Below, in pieces: positions 7,989 through 17,371 of a DNA stretch of 64,000 bases. Position numbers and translations under genes: made by a program. Positions within the stretch are counted from its first letter, which is position 1. Every line of letters starts with the position of its first letter. A model generated the notes under the pieces. That model was given only the letters and a program-made list of their open reading frames with translations. It was not told the DNA's origin and searched no databases. This DNA is from Sphingobium psychrophilum (GTDB lineage Bacteria; Pseudomonadota; Alphaproteobacteria; Sphingomonadales; Sphingomonadaceae), in assembly GCF_012927105.1 (NCBI RefSeq), contig NZ_JABBFV010000022.1, forward strand, positions 1 to 64,000, in the 5' to 3' direction.

Positions 7989-9428
7989 TCAGCCTTCGCC
8001 GGGCAGCGGAATGAGCTTGCCCGGATTGAACAGCCCTTTGGGATCGAACGCCGCCTTGATCGCACGCAACGCCCCGATCCGCGCCGGGCTGGCGAGGCGG
8101 CCCAGTTCCGCGCGCTTCATCTGGCCGATGCCATGTTCGGCGGAGATCGAGCCACCCGCCGCGACGACCGCATCATGGATGAAGCCGTTGATCGCCTGAC
8201 CTTCCGCCGCGATCCAGGCCGGACCGTCGCTCGTCCCCTTGGGCGCGCGCACATGGAAATGGACGTTGCCGTCGCCCAGATGGCCGAAAGAGGACGCCGT
8301 GGTGCCGGGAAAGCGCGCTTCCGCCGCCGCCGCCGCATCTATCATGAAGGCGGGCATCTTCGCCACCGGCACGCTGATATCATATTGCAGCGCCGGACCC
8401 TGCGCCTTTTCCGATTCCGACAGCGATTCGCGGATGCGCCAGAAGGCGTCGGCCTGCGCCTCGTTGGCGGCAAGCGCGGCGTCGATGGCGATGCCTCGTT
8501 CGAACGCTTGCGCCAGCGCCGCCTCCAGCCGATCGGCCGGTCCAGGTTCGGACAGGTCGGCATGGTCGACCTCGATCAGCACATGCCAGGGCGTGCGCGT
8601 TTCGATCGGTGATCTCGTGCCGGGGATATGCCCCAGTACGAAGCCCAGCGTCTCGTCGGCGATCACCTCGAACCCCTCCACGCTGTCGCCCAGCATGGTT
8701 TCGGCCAGCCGCAGCAGCGCCAGCGCGTCGGCCGGCGTCTGTACCCCGACCCAGCCCACCGCCCGCGCGGCGATGGCGGGGACGAGCCGCAGCGCCGCGG
8801 CGGTGACGACGCCCAGCGTGCCTTCCGCCCCGATCAGCAACTGTTTGATGTCGTAACCGCGATTATCCTTTTTGAGCGCATCCAGCCCGTCGAAGATACT
8901 GCCGTCCGGCAGCACCGCCTCTATCCCCTCGACCAGCGCGCGCATCGTGCCATGGCGCAAGACCTGCGTGCCGCCGGCGTTGGTCGATACCAGCCCGCCG
9001 ATCGTAGCGGACCCCTTGGCCCCCAAGCTCAGCGGGAAGCGCCGCCCCTGTTCCTCGGCCGCATCGTGCAGCACGCTCAGGATGACGCCGGCCTCGCACA
9101 CCGCCAGATTGTCGTCCGGCGACAAGCTGCGAATCCGGTTCATCCGCCGCAGCGACAGGATCAGCGCCGATCCGTCGGTCGGCGGGGTCGCGCCGCCGAC
9201 CATCGACGTATTGCCCCCCTGCGGCACCAGCGCCACGCCCAGTTCCGCGGCCAGCGCCACGGTCGCGGCGACCTCCTGCGTGGAGGCTGGTGCCAGGATC
9301 GCGGCGGCCGCTCCATGATAGCGCCCGCGCCAGTCGCTGACCCAGGGGGCGATGTCGTCGGGATCGGTGACAACCCCCTTGGGGCCGAGCAGGGCGATGA
9401 AGCGGTCGATTATATCTTGTCCAATCAT
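7989..9428 (-). CDS. FAD-linked oxidase, GlcD/D-2-hydroxyacid dehydrogenase family
   Basis: The 479-residue product has the two-domain layout of FAD-linked oxidases that oxidise D-2-hydroxy acids such as D-lactate, glycolate or D-2-hydroxyglutarate. The PCMH-type FAD-binding half contains PQGGNTSMVGG at about 73-83 and SATIGGLVSTNAGG. The C-terminal half has FGHLGDGNVHFHV and ISAEHGIGQMKR, which bind metal and substrate in relatives. The ATG at 9428 is preferred to a GTG three codons upstream. The exact substrate cannot be read from the sequence. Confidence 0.85.
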   Translation of the reverse strand: MIGQDIIDRFIALLGPKGVVTDPDDIAPWVSDWRGRYHGAAAAILAPASTQEVAATVALAAELGVALVPQGGNTSMVGGATPPTDGSALILSLRRMNRIRSLSPDDNLAVCEAGVILSVLHDAAEEQGRRFPLSLGAKGSATIGGLVSTNAGGTQVLRHGTMRALVEGIEAVLPDGSIFDGLDALKKDNRGYDIKQLLIGAEGTLGVVTAAALRLVPAIAARAVGWVGVQTPADALALLRLAETMLGDSVEGFEVIADETLGFVLGHIPGTRSPIETRTPWHVLIEVDHADLSEPGPADRLEAALAQAFERGIAIDAALAANEAQADAFWRIRESLSESEKAQGPALQYDISVPVAKMPAFMIDAAAAAEARFPGTTASSFGHLGDGNVHFHVRAPKGTSDGPAWIAAEGQAINGFIHDAVVAAGGSISAEHGIGQMKRAELGRLASPARIGALRAIKAAFDPKGLFNPGKLIPLPGEG

Positions 9429-9505
9429 GGGACGCACCTATCCCCGGAATTCATCGACGGTTCAACCACCGCTCGATAGCATCGCGGCCATATAAGGGGT
9501 CCGTC

Positions 9506-9940
9506 TTGGTTCATTCCATATTGCTGCTGCTTTCCGCATCGACCGGCGACCCGGTCCAATGGGCGCAATTGTCCATCCAGCAGCGCGTCATCATCCGCGT
9601 GCCGATGACCCGAAAGGGCCGGGCGCCGGCGCGCATCGCGCCGGATGCGCGTGAACAATGGCAGGAAAAAAAGGGACCGCGTTGCATAGCGCTACGGTCG
9701 ATTCGCGGCGGCAGCATCGTCGTGAAAAACGGCGTCGATCTCGTTCTGGCGGACAATCACCGCTATCGCGCTCGGCTGGAAAAGGGCTGCGACTCAGTGG
9801 GCTTCTATTCCGGCTTCTATGTCGAACCGGACGAGGATGGATCGCTCTGTTCGGGGCGGGACGAATTACAGGCGCGCAGCGGCCTGAGCTGCGCAATCGA
9901 GAGTTTCCGCCGCCTCATCCCGGTCGAAGAGGAAGATTGA
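9506..9940 (+). CDS. Conserved hypothetical protein
   Basis: The 144-residue frame opens with a TTG and a hydrophobic stretch (VHSILLLLSASTG), followed by GDPVQWAQLSIQQRVIIRVP, GPRCIALRSIRGGSIV, KNGVDLVLADNHRYRARLEKGC split over two strands, and FYSGFYVEPDEDG with paired cysteines. I recognise it only as a short protein that seems conserved in sphingomonads. Function is unknown; export is possible given the hydrophobic N-terminus. It lies divergent from the FAD-linked oxidase with about 77 bases between them. Confidence 0.6.
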   Translation: MVHSILLLLSASTGDPVQWAQLSIQQRVIIRVPMTRKGRAPARIAPDAREQWQEKKGPRCIALRSIRGGSIVVKNGVDLVLADNHRYRARLEKGCDSVGFYSGFYVEPDEDGSLCSGRDELQARSGLSCAIESFRRLIPVEEED

Positions 9941-10065
9941 TCCGCGGCCATAGCCCGGCAACTGCGCGATTTTCTTGACAAGAGGCCGATATTTCCGCAA
10001 TGCGCGGCCGATTTCCGTCTCGCATGCGCGCTGGGCGGACAAGCCTCCTGTTCCCGGACCATTGA

Positions 10066-11562
10066 ATGACTTTTGCCGATCTCGGCCTTTCCGACGAATT
10101 GCTCAGGGCCGTAACCGAATCCGGTTACGACACGCCCACCCCCATTCAGGCGCAGGCGATCCCCTCCGTCCTGATGATGCGCGACATTATCGGCATCGCC
10201 CAGACGGGGACGGGAAAGACCGCCAGCTTCGTGCTGCCGATGATCGACATCCTCGCCCATGGCCGCAGCCGCGCGCGGATGCCGCGTTCGCTGATATTGG
10301 AGCCGACGCGCGAACTCGCGGCGCAAGTTGCCGAGAATTTCGAGAAGTACGGCAAATATCACAAACTCTCCATGGCGCTGCTGATCGGTGGCGTGTCGAT
10401 GGGTGACCAACTCGCCGCGCTCGAAAAGGGCGTAGACGTGCTGATCGCGACGCCGGGCCGCCTGATGGATCTGTTTGGTCGCGGCAAGATTATGCTGAAC
10501 GGCTGTTCGCTGCTGGTCATCGACGAAGCCGACCGGATGCTCGACATGGGCTTCATCCCCGATATCGAGGAAATCTGCACCAAGCTGCCCGCGCAGCGCC
10601 AGACGCTTCTGTTCTCCGCGACTATGCCGCCGGTCATCAAGAAGCTGGCCGACAAATTCCTGTCCAACCCCAAGTCGATCGAAGTCGCGCGCCCCGCCAG
10701 CGCCTCGATCAACATCACCCAGCGGCTCGTGAAGGTCGATTCGCGCAAGAAGCGCGACACCCTCGCCAAAATGCTGCGGGAAACCGACGTCACCAGCGCG
10801 GTCATCTTCTGCAACCGCAAGACGACGGTGCGGGACTTGAACAAGAGCCTGCAACGCGATGGTTTCAAGTCGGGCGAGATACATGGCGACATCGACCAGG
10901 GATCGCGCATCGCCGAATTGGAACGCTTTCGCGCCGGCACCGTCAACATTCTGGTCGCGTCGGACGTCGCGGCGCGCGGGCTGGACATCAAGGGCGTCAG
11001 CCATGTGTTCAACTATGACGCGCCCTGGCACCCGGACGATTATGTCCATCGCATCGGCCGCACTGGCCGGGCGGGCGCGTCGGGCGTCGCCTACACCTTC
11101 GTTACCGAAGCCGATGCCGAGGCGATCGACAATATCCAGAAGCTGATCGGCACCAAGATCGAGGTCGTAGGCGCCGCCGATGTCGTGGCATCGGCCGAAC
11201 CGGCGAAGGACGAACCCGCCAAGGCCGAACCCGCCCGCGCCCCGCGCGGCCGCGGCCGAGGCGCACGCCCCGCCGCCGCCCCGGCTCAGGAAGCGCCGAT
11301 CGAAGCGGCGGCTCCCGCTCCGGTCCGCGAAGAAGCGCCGCGCGAAGAAAAGGCCCGTGAGGAGCGTCCACGCGAAGACCGCCCCCGCGAGAATCGTGCA
11401 CGGGAAGATCGTCCCCGTGACGACCGCCCCCGCGATTCTCGCCCCGACCGCGCCGCCGCCGCGCCGCCGCCGCGCCGCCGCAACGAGCAGGCCGATGACG
11501 GCCCGGACGATGGCTGGAATGGCCCGATGCCGGAATTTCTCAACTTCGGTTTCAACGGCTAA
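10066..11562 (+). CDS. DEAD-box ATP-dependent RNA helicase (RhlE/DeaD type)
   Basis: The 498-residue product is a complete DEAD-box RNA helicase. It shows the Q-motif GYDTPTPIQAQAIP, Walker A AQTGTGKT at about 45-52, PTRELAAQV, TPGRLMD, VIDEADRM at about 150, the SAT motif LFSATMPP and HRIGRTGRAG at about 328. After residue ~375 comes a long Ala/Pro-rich and Arg/Asp/Glu-rich tail with repeated RE-D-RPR units, likely disordered and RNA-binding. Relatives remodel ribosomal or structured RNA, often in the cold. The start is an ATG with a weak ribosome-binding site. Confidence 0.93.
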   Translation: MTFADLGLSDELLRAVTESGYDTPTPIQAQAIPSVLMMRDIIGIAQTGTGKTASFVLPMIDILAHGRSRARMPRSLILEPTRELAAQVAENFEKYGKYHKLSMALLIGGVSMGDQLAALEKGVDVLIATPGRLMDLFGRGKIMLNGCSLLVIDEADRMLDMGFIPDIEEICTKLPAQRQTLLFSATMPPVIKKLADKFLSNPKSIEVARPASASINITQRLVKVDSRKKRDTLAKMLRETDVTSAVIFCNRKTTVRDLNKSLQRDGFKSGEIHGDIDQGSRIAELERFRAGTVNILVASDVAARGLDIKGVSHVFNYDAPWHPDDYVHRIGRTGRAGASGVAYTFVTEADAEAIDNIQKLIGTKIEVVGAADVVASAEPAKDEPAKAEPARAPRGRGRGARPAAAPAQEAPIEAAAPAPVREEAPREEKAREERPREDRPRENRAREDRPRDDRPRDSRPDRAAAAPPPRRRNEQADDGPDDGWNGPMPEFLNFGFNG

Positions 11563-11775
11563 CGCCGTTTGGCATGGGGCGGAAACCTATTCCTGTCCTA
11601 TTTTCTCGTTCCATGCCATCATGCACCCGTCTTCCGGCGTTCTAACGACCGCTTTACGATAGGATCGCCACCGCCTAACAAAATGACAAGATGAGCGGGA
11701 AATGTGCGAAGCTAAGCGCTGATATCGTTCATCCCGGCCGCCACTTTCGATGCACGGTCCGGCTGTTCGGCCTGC

Positions 11776-12471
11776 CTACAACAACCCTTGCGCCCGCAAA
11801 CTCGCATGACCGCTCGCCGCCATGATGATATGATCATGCACGCTGATCCCCAGTCGTTTCCCTGCCTCCACGATCTGCCGCGTGATGTCGATATCCTGCC
11901 GGCTGGGCGACGGATCGCCCGACGGGTGGTTATGCACCAGGATCAGCGCCGCTGACCCCAATTCCATCGCCCGCTTGATCACCTCGCGCACATAGATGGC
12001 AGCTTGGTCGATCGATCCGTCGCCCATATGATCATCGCGGATCAGCATGTTGCGGCTGTTGAGGTGCAGCACCCGCACCCGCTCGACATGCAGGTGCGCC
12101 ATATCCGCGCGCAGATAATCGAGCAACGCCTGCCAACTCGCCAGCACCGGCCGCGCCGCCACTTCGTTGCGCAGCATCCGCAGCGTGCTCGCCTGTACGA
12201 TCTTGATCGCGGCGATGCTGGTGTCGCCCATGCCGGGCACGCGGGCGATCGCCTGCCAGTCGGCGCTCATGAGGCCGCCGATGCCGCCAAATTCGCGCAA
12301 CAACGCCTTGGCCAGCGGCTTGGTGTCGCGCCGGGGTATCGCCAGCGCGAGGAGATATTCGATCAGTTCATGGTCGTGCAGCGCGTCGCCACCGCTATCG
12401 GCCAGCTTCTGCCGCAACCGCGCGCGATGGCCGACGCCGTCATGCGCGGTCTTTTCGTCCTGATCCGCCAA
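11776..12471 (-). CDS. radC: RadC/JAB-domain protein
   Basis: The 231-residue product has an N-terminal helix-hairpin-helix-like region (ELIEYLLALAIPRRD, then GIGGLMSADWQAIARVPGMG) and a C-terminal JAB/JAMM domain with REVIKRAMELGSAALILVHNHPSGDPSPS, which holds the HxH metal ligands and the downstream Asp. It belongs to the RadC family, once described as a DNA repair protein; that role is disputed. The frame begins with TTG and there is no better in-frame ATG. (The quoted stretch is in two parts: REVIKRAMELG and HNHPSGDPSPS.). Confidence 0.88.
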   Translation of the reverse strand: MADQDEKTAHDGVGHRARLRQKLADSGGDALHDHELIEYLLALAIPRRDTKPLAKALLREFGGIGGLMSADWQAIARVPGMGDTSIAAIKIVQASTLRMLRNEVAARPVLASWQALLDYLRADMAHLHVERVRVLHLNSRNMLIRDDHMGDGSIDQAAIYVREVIKRAMELGSAALILVHNHPSGDPSPSRQDIDITRQIVEAGKRLGISVHDHIIMAASGHASLRAQGLL

Positions 12472-12631
12472 ACTTTCGTCCCCTTCACTGGCCCGATGAC
12501 GCTATGCGTTGCGGAATCGCGGAGCAAGGATATTTAAGGGCCCCAAGACGTTATGGTGCCGTTACGGGCCAAGGCTATCATAGTCCCAATATCGTAATCA
12601 TTCTCGCAGCAAGCCGGGGTTGGCCATAAGC

Positions 12632-15600
12632 ATGGAAGAACAGGACGGCGAAGAGACGGTTCGCCGGGCATGGCTGCGCTGGCTGGGCGTCGGCACCGGG
12701 TCGCTGGCACTGGTGCTGGTGGCGCTCTGGACGCAACGCGCGCCGATCGCGGAGAATTTCGTCAGCCGGGAACTCAACCGGCGCGGGGTACAGGCCAATT
12801 ATGACCTGGTCGATGTCGGGCTGCGCACCCAGCGGATCGAGAATATCGTGCTGGGCAATCCGGCCAAGCCAGACCTGACGGCGCGCTGGGTGGAGGTCGA
12901 CATCGCCTTTGTCGGCCTGACGCCGCAGGTCGCGGCGGTGCGGGCAGGGGGCGTGCGGATGCGTGGCTCCCTGCATGACGGCGTCCTGCGTCTGGGCGAA
13001 CTCGATAAATTCCGCGATCCCGATTCGACTGCGCCCTTCAGCCTGCCCGACATCATCGTCGCCCTCGCCGATGCGCGGCTGACGCTGGATTCAGACGCCG
13101 GGCGCGTGGGTATGCAGATCGACGGCGATGGCAATCTCCAGTCAGGCTTCCGCGGTAGGCTGGCCGCAGCGATGCCGCGCGCGTCGCTGGCTGGCTGCGG
13201 CCTGTCGCAAGCAACGGCCATGCTCGATATCGCAATGCGCCAGGGCCAGCCCCATCTGTCCGGTCCGCTGCGCGCCAACGCGGTCGCATGCCGCGAGGCC
13301 GGCGCGGCGATCGCCCGGCCGGTCGCGGCGATCGACCTCAACCTTGGCCAGGCGCTCGATCGCTGGAGCGGCCATGTCGATCTGTCGGGCGAAGCGTTCA
13401 GGGGCAATGGCCTGGTGCTGGCGTCGCCCGATGGCCGCATCGATTTTGACGGCACGGCCGCGCGCACCGGCGGCAAAGTCCGGCTGGGCGCGAAGGCGGT
13501 CACCGGACGCGGCGCCTTGCTGCGCGACGCGCGCCTGATCGGCGAGTGGGTGATCGGCACCGAAGGCACCAGCCTGAAGGGCGCGCTGTCGGGGCAGGAT
13601 ATCCACCTTGCCGGGCGCGATCGCCTGGCCGGTGTCCGCGCCGCTGCGGCCGGAACGCCGGTGGGGCCGCTCGCCGCACGCTTTGCCGATGCGGTCGAAC
13701 GCGCGGGCCAAGCCAATCGCCTTCATACCCGATTCGCCCTGGTGCAGAAACAGGGCAGCGGCAGCGTCGTCATCACTGACGCTGCCCTCGACGCGGGCAG
13801 CGGCGCGCGGATCGGCCTCGCGCCCGGCGCGCTGGCGACCCTGGCCTGGCCGGGCAAGGTCGGCGGACTGGACTGGGCGCTGGACGGCGCGCTGACCACG
13901 GACGGCGGCGGCTTGCCCAGGGGCGCGCTGCGCCTGAAGCGGCGACCGGGCGGCGGTTTCGGCGGCGAATTATTCGTCGATCCCTATGCGGCCGGCGACG
14001 CCCGCATGGCGCTCGACCGGATGCGCTTCACGGCCGACGCCAACGGCGCGACCCGCTTTTCCACCGCCGTCCGGCTCGACGGTCCCTTGCCCGATGGACG
14101 CCTGCGCGGCCTCAGCCTGCCGGTCGAAGGGCGCATGGCCGCCAATGGCGCGCTGACCATCAACCCCGGCTGCGTGCCGGTATCGCTGGTCGAGGCGCGC
14201 TACGGCAATTTCGCGCTGGGCCAGACGCGCCAGACGCTGTGCCCGGTCGGCGGCGCGATGTTGGCGACCGGGCCGGGCGGCATCAGCGGCGGCGCGGAAA
14301 TCCGCAATCTCGCCCTCAATGGACGCAGCGGCGACAGCCCGATGCGCCTGACCGCCGATCAGGCGCGCGTGGCGCTGGGCCGCACCGGCTTCGCGCTCGC
14401 CAATCCGGCGCTGACGATCGGCCCACAGGACGCGCCGGTGCGCCTAGCCGCCGCGGCGTTGGACGGCGCGCTGACCAAAGACGGGTTCGGCGGCAAGGTG
14501 ACGGGCGCGGGCGGCCAGATCGGCAGCGTACCGCTGATCGTCGAGCAAGGCGCAGGCGACTGGCGCTTCGCCAAAGGCGCACTGGCGTTCCACGCCGCCA
14601 TGACGGTGCGCGATTCGCAGGGGCCCGCGCGCTTCACTCCGCTCTCGGTCCCCGACTTCGCGCTGACCCTCAAGGATGGCCGCATCGCCGCCACCGGCAC
14701 GCTCCATGCGCCGCGCAACGGCGCGACCGTCGCCCGTACCTACATTGCCCACGACCTGTCGAGCGGGAAGGGCAATGCCGACCTCATCGTCGCCAACCTC
14801 GTCTTCGGCCCCGGCCTCCAGCCGGAGGATGTGACCCCGCTCGCGCTCGGCGTCGTCGCCAATGTGAAAGCAACTGTGACGGGGCAGGGGCGCATCGACT
14901 GGACCGGATCGGCCGTCACCTCCACCGGCACTTTCCGCACCGACAACGCCAACCTCGCCGCCGCTTTTGGCCCGGTAGAGGGGCTGTCGGGCGAAATCCG
15001 CTTCACCGACCTGATCGGCATGGTCACCGCGCCGGGGCAGGAAGCGCGGATCAAGTCGGTCAATCCGGGCGTCGAAGTGCGTGACGGCATCATCCGCTAT
15101 CGGCTGGAGGCCGGGCAGAAGGTGCGGATCGAAGGGGGCGGCTGGCCCTTCTCCGGAGGCGAACTCTCGCTGCTGCCCACCACCATGGATTTCAGCGCGG
15201 ACGTCGACCGCTACCTGACCTTCCGGGTCGTCGGGCTGGACGCGGGCGCCTTCATCCAGGCGATGGAACTGGACAATATCTCCGCCACCGGCACGTTCGA
15301 CGGCATCATGCCGCTGATCTTCAACGCGCAGGGCGGGCGCGTGGCCGGCGGCGTGCTGGTCGCCCGCCAACAGGGGATGCCGCCGCTCATCATGCCCGAA
15401 GGGGTGCTGCCCTCCATCCCCTGCGATCCTGGCCGCCAGTCTGGTGTATTGTCCTATGTCGGTCCGGTATCGAACGAACAATTGGGCGTCATGGGCAAGA
15501 TGGCCTTCGACGCGCTTAAAAATCTCCAATATAAATGCCTGACCATCCTGATGGACGGTGCGCTAGACGGCGAAATGGTCACCAACGTCGTCTTCAACGG

Positions 15601-15859
15601 GGTCAATCGCGGCCAGTTGGGCAATATACCCAGCGGCATCAGCCGCAGCTTCATCGGCCTGCCCTTCATCTTCAACGTCCGCGTTTCCGCGCCCTTCCGC
15701 GGGTTGCTTGGCACCGCCCAATCCTTCATCGACCCGTCGCAGCTGATCCAGAACAGCATCGGCGACAAGGTGCAGCAGGAGATGAAGGTCAATGGCAACA
15801 ACGGCCTTGCGGTTCAGCCTGCGGAAAGCGACACTGTGCCAAACGGGGAGCAGAAATGA
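12632..15859 (+). CDS. ydbH: YdbH-family AsmA-like envelope protein
   Basis: The ~1075-residue product has one N-terminal membrane segment (about 15-32, TGSLALVLVALW) followed by a very long beta-rich periplasmic region. This is the architecture of the YdbH family of AsmA-like proteins, which in E. coli help move phospholipids between inner and outer membranes. The identification rests on the architecture, the C-terminal region (SFIGLPFIFNVRVSAPFRGLLG) and the two genes that follow, YnbE and YdbL, which accompany YdbH in Proteobacteria. I start at the ATG at 12632; a TTG four codons upstream has no spacing from the possible ribosome-binding site. The stop overlaps the next start (ATGA). Confidence 0.85.
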   Translation: MEEQDGEETVRRAWLRWLGVGTGSLALVLVALWTQRAPIAENFVSRELNRRGVQANYDLVDVGLRTQRIENIVLGNPAKPDLTARWVEVDIAFVGLTPQVAAVRAGGVRMRGSLHDGVLRLGELDKFRDPDSTAPFSLPDIIVALADARLTLDSDAGRVGMQIDGDGNLQSGFRGRLAAAMPRASLAGCGLSQATAMLDIAMRQGQPHLSGPLRANAVACREAGAAIARPVAAIDLNLGQALDRWSGHVDLSGEAFRGNGLVLASPDGRIDFDGTAARTGGKVRLGAKAVTGRGALLRDARLIGEWVIGTEGTSLKGALSGQDIHLAGRDRLAGVRAAAAGTPVGPLAARFADAVERAGQANRLHTRFALVQKQGSGSVVITDAALDAGSGARIGLAPGALATLAWPGKVGGLDWALDGALTTDGGGLPRGALRLKRRPGGGFGGELFVDPYAAGDARMALDRMRFTADANGATRFSTAVRLDGPLPDGRLRGLSLPVEGRMAANGALTINPGCVPVSLVEARYGNFALGQTRQTLCPVGGAMLATGPGGISGGAEIRNLALNGRSGDSPMRLTADQARVALGRTGFALANPALTIGPQDAPVRLAAAALDGALTKDGFGGKVTGAGGQIGSVPLIVEQGAGDWRFAKGALAFHAAMTVRDSQGPARFTPLSVPDFALTLKDGRIAATGTLHAPRNGATVARTYIAHDLSSGKGNADLIVANLVFGPGLQPEDVTPLALGVVANVKATVTGQGRIDWTGSAVTSTGTFRTDNANLAAAFGPVEGLSGEIRFTDLIGMVTAPGQEARIKSVNPGVEVRDGIIRYRLEAGQKVRIEGGGWPFSGGELSLLPTTMDFSADVDRYLTFRVVGLDAGAFIQAMELDNISATGTFDGIMPLIFNAQGGRVAGGVLVARQQGMPPLIMPEGVLPSIPCDPGRQSGVLSYVGPVSNEQLGVMGKMAFDALKNLQYKCLTILMDGALDGEMVTNVVFNGVNRGQLGNIPSGISRSFIGLPFIFNVRVSAPFRGLLGTAQSFIDPSQLIQNSIGDKVQQEMKVNGNNGLAVQPAESDTVPNGEQK

Positions 15860-16044
15860 AGATACAGGCAATCATGACAGCGGCTTTGACCGCTTCCGCG
15901 CTGGGGGGCTGCATTCAGGTGAAGGCGCCCGACAAGCCGATCGAAATCAACCTGAACGTCAAGGTGCAGCAGGAAGTCGTCGTCAAGCTGCAACGCGACG
16001 CGCAGGATCTTATCCAGAATAACCCGGAGTTGTTCCCGCAATGA
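15856..16044 (+). CDS. ynbE: YnbE-family small outer-membrane lipoprotein
   Basis: The 62-residue product has a short signal sequence with a lipobox ending in Cys (SALGGC, Cys at about 18) and then the family-typical EINLNVKVQQEVVVKLQ. In E. coli YnbE is an outer-membrane lipoprotein that works with YdbH, probably by completing the lipid bridge across the periplasm. It overlaps ydbH by 4 bases and ydbL by 4 bases, so translation is likely coupled. Confidence 0.85.
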   Translation: MKIQAIMTAALTASALGGCIQVKAPDKPIEINLNVKVQQEVVVKLQRDAQDLIQNNPELFPQ

Positions 16045-16442
16045 CACGCAAGATATTCATGTTCGCCGCCGGCGCTGTGATTGCGCTGGCCAGCGGCTTC
16101 GCCATGACCGCGCCCGCGCGCGCCCAGTCCGGCCCCGTCGCCGCCGCCATGGCGGCCGGCACGGTGGGCGAGCAGGCGGACGGCTATCTCGGCATCGCCG
16201 GCACGGTCGGTGCGGATGTGCGATCGGAAGTCGAATCGATCAACATCAAGCGCCGCGCCGCCTATACGCAGTTGGCGGGCCAGCGCGGCGTGACGGTGCA
16301 GGATGTCGCCGCCGCCACCGGTTGCCAGACGCTCAGCAGCCGAGTGAAGCAGGGCCAGGCCTATCGCATCGGCGCAGGCGCTTGGCAGACCAAGGGCGCG
16401 GGCGCAATTGCATTGCCGGGCTATTGCGCGACGGCTGGTTGA
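16041..16442 (+). CDS. ydbL: YdbL-family (DUF1318) periplasmic protein
   Basis: The 133-residue product has a signal peptide (about 1-29, ending APARAQ) and a DUF1318 domain with GEQADGYLGIAG, INIKRRAAYTQLA, VQDVAAATGCQTL and GQAYRI near the C-terminus. In E. coli YdbL modulates the YdbH-YnbE pair. Its start overlaps the ynbE stop, and a terminator follows 28 bases after its own stop. Confidence 0.88.
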   Translation: MTRKIFMFAAGAVIALASGFAMTAPARAQSGPVAAAMAAGTVGEQADGYLGIAGTVGADVRSEVESINIKRRAAYTQLAGQRGVTVQDVAAATGCQTLSSRVKQGQAYRIGAGAWQTKGAGAIALPGYCATAG

Positions 16443-16469
16443 TCGCAGCGGGTTAGAGAATGCAGGAAG

Positions 16470-16499
16470 GGCGCGGTGGCGATGTCACCGCGCCTTTTT
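16470..16499 (+). terminator. Rho-independent terminator of ydbH-ynbE-ydbL
   Basis: A 9-bp perfect stem (ggcgcggtg at 16470-16478, caccgcgcc at 16486-16494) with a 7-base loop is followed directly by TTTTT. Confidence 0.9.
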
Positions 16500-16723
16500 G
16501 TTTGCGGCAAATCCTCGCCGGAAAGGGGAGGTGGGGCACGAAGCGCCTCGGAGGGTTAGAGTGCCTCCACACCCGTATTCCATGCCGCTAACTACCCCTC
16601 CGTCACGCCTTCGGCTCGTATCACGGAGACACATGGCTCCGTTGAACTCTCCTACTAGGACGGAATTACCGGAAACGACCATTGTCAGTCATCATTGCGG
16701 CGGCCCCGGCGTCCTGCGAGCCG

Positions 16724-17173
16724 TCATTCCATCACAATTTGACCGCTTGCTTTTCCATTTGGAACCGCAGGCGCTATCGTGGGATTGCGCGGGTAAGATC
16801 GGCCATCGAACCTTAGGCGAGCCTCGTAGGCCTGTGCGATGCCACCCCCAGCAACCCGTACGCCCAAGTCGCTCCATCCATTAGTGGACGTGGCGAGGAC
16901 CCGAATAGGCGGCCGAGTCACTGAAAGCGTCGTGACGACGAGATAGCTTCCCGCATGGGGTGTCAGAACATATAGCCGACAGCCGCCGCTGCCGCAGAAA
17001 CGGGCCTCGTCAGCGTATACGATGATCTCAGGTTTGTTATCGCCGTTCAGATCGGCCGAAGCAGCCCGATAGCGATCAAGCTTAAGTTCGTATTTGATAA
17101 ACGCTCTCGCCTTAATCGGCATAGGAACTGGCATAGATGCCGAAACGCTCGCAGATATAAGCATCAGAAGCAT
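16724..17173 (-). CDS. Secreted hypothetical protein with a DxNxD repeat-like motif
   Basis: The 149-residue product starts with a signal peptide (MLLMLISASVSA) and then has SADLNGDNKPEIIVYADE, a Ca-binding/FG-GAP-like DxNxDxxPE pattern, followed by FCGSGGCRLYVL with two close cysteines. A ggagagaagaag stretch precedes the ATG, so the start is well supported. Function is unknown; the cysteine pair suggests a periplasmic or extracellular location. Confidence 0.65.
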   Translation of the reverse strand: MLLMLISASVSASMPVPMPIKARAFIKYELKLDRYRAASADLNGDNKPEIIVYADEARFCGSGGCRLYVLTPHAGSYLVVTTLSVTRPPIRVLATSTNGWSDLGVRVAGGGIAQAYEARLRFDGRSYPRNPTIAPAVPNGKASGQIVME

Positions 17174-17265
17174 CTTCTTCTCTCCATCAACAAATGTCCG
17201 CTAGCGAAGATATAAGCGCGGGCGCAACCCGTCCGCAATCCACCCAACCTCGCCACGCATCCCAA

Positions 17266-17346
17266 CGTCATCCCGGCCTTGAGCCGGGATCCCGCGTTTC
17301 TTGATCCGCGCAATAAGCGGGATGCCGGGTCAAGCCCGGCATGACG
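17266..17346. repeat. Intergenic palindromic repeat element
   Basis: The segment starts with cgtcatcccggcctt and ends with the inverse, aagcccggcatgacg, with an internal pair gggatcccgc/gcgggatgcc. This imperfect long palindrome is the type of dispersed repeat found between genes in many alphaproteobacteria. It lies between the secreted protein and the ArsR-type gene, and would form a large stem in RNA. Confidence 0.7.
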
Positions 17347-17371
17347 GAAGACAAATATCCCCCAATGCCCC

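Noticed and set aside
9817-11049. 410-residue open frame antisense to the DEAD-box gene
   Set aside because: It has no domain or ribosome-binding site, while the sense frame has every helicase motif.
16500-16723. Possible small RNA or gene between ydbL and the secreted protein gene
   Set aside because: There is a partial inverted pairing (ggagggttag near 16550 with ctaactacccctcc near 16589) but no promoter, terminator or coding pattern that would support a gene.
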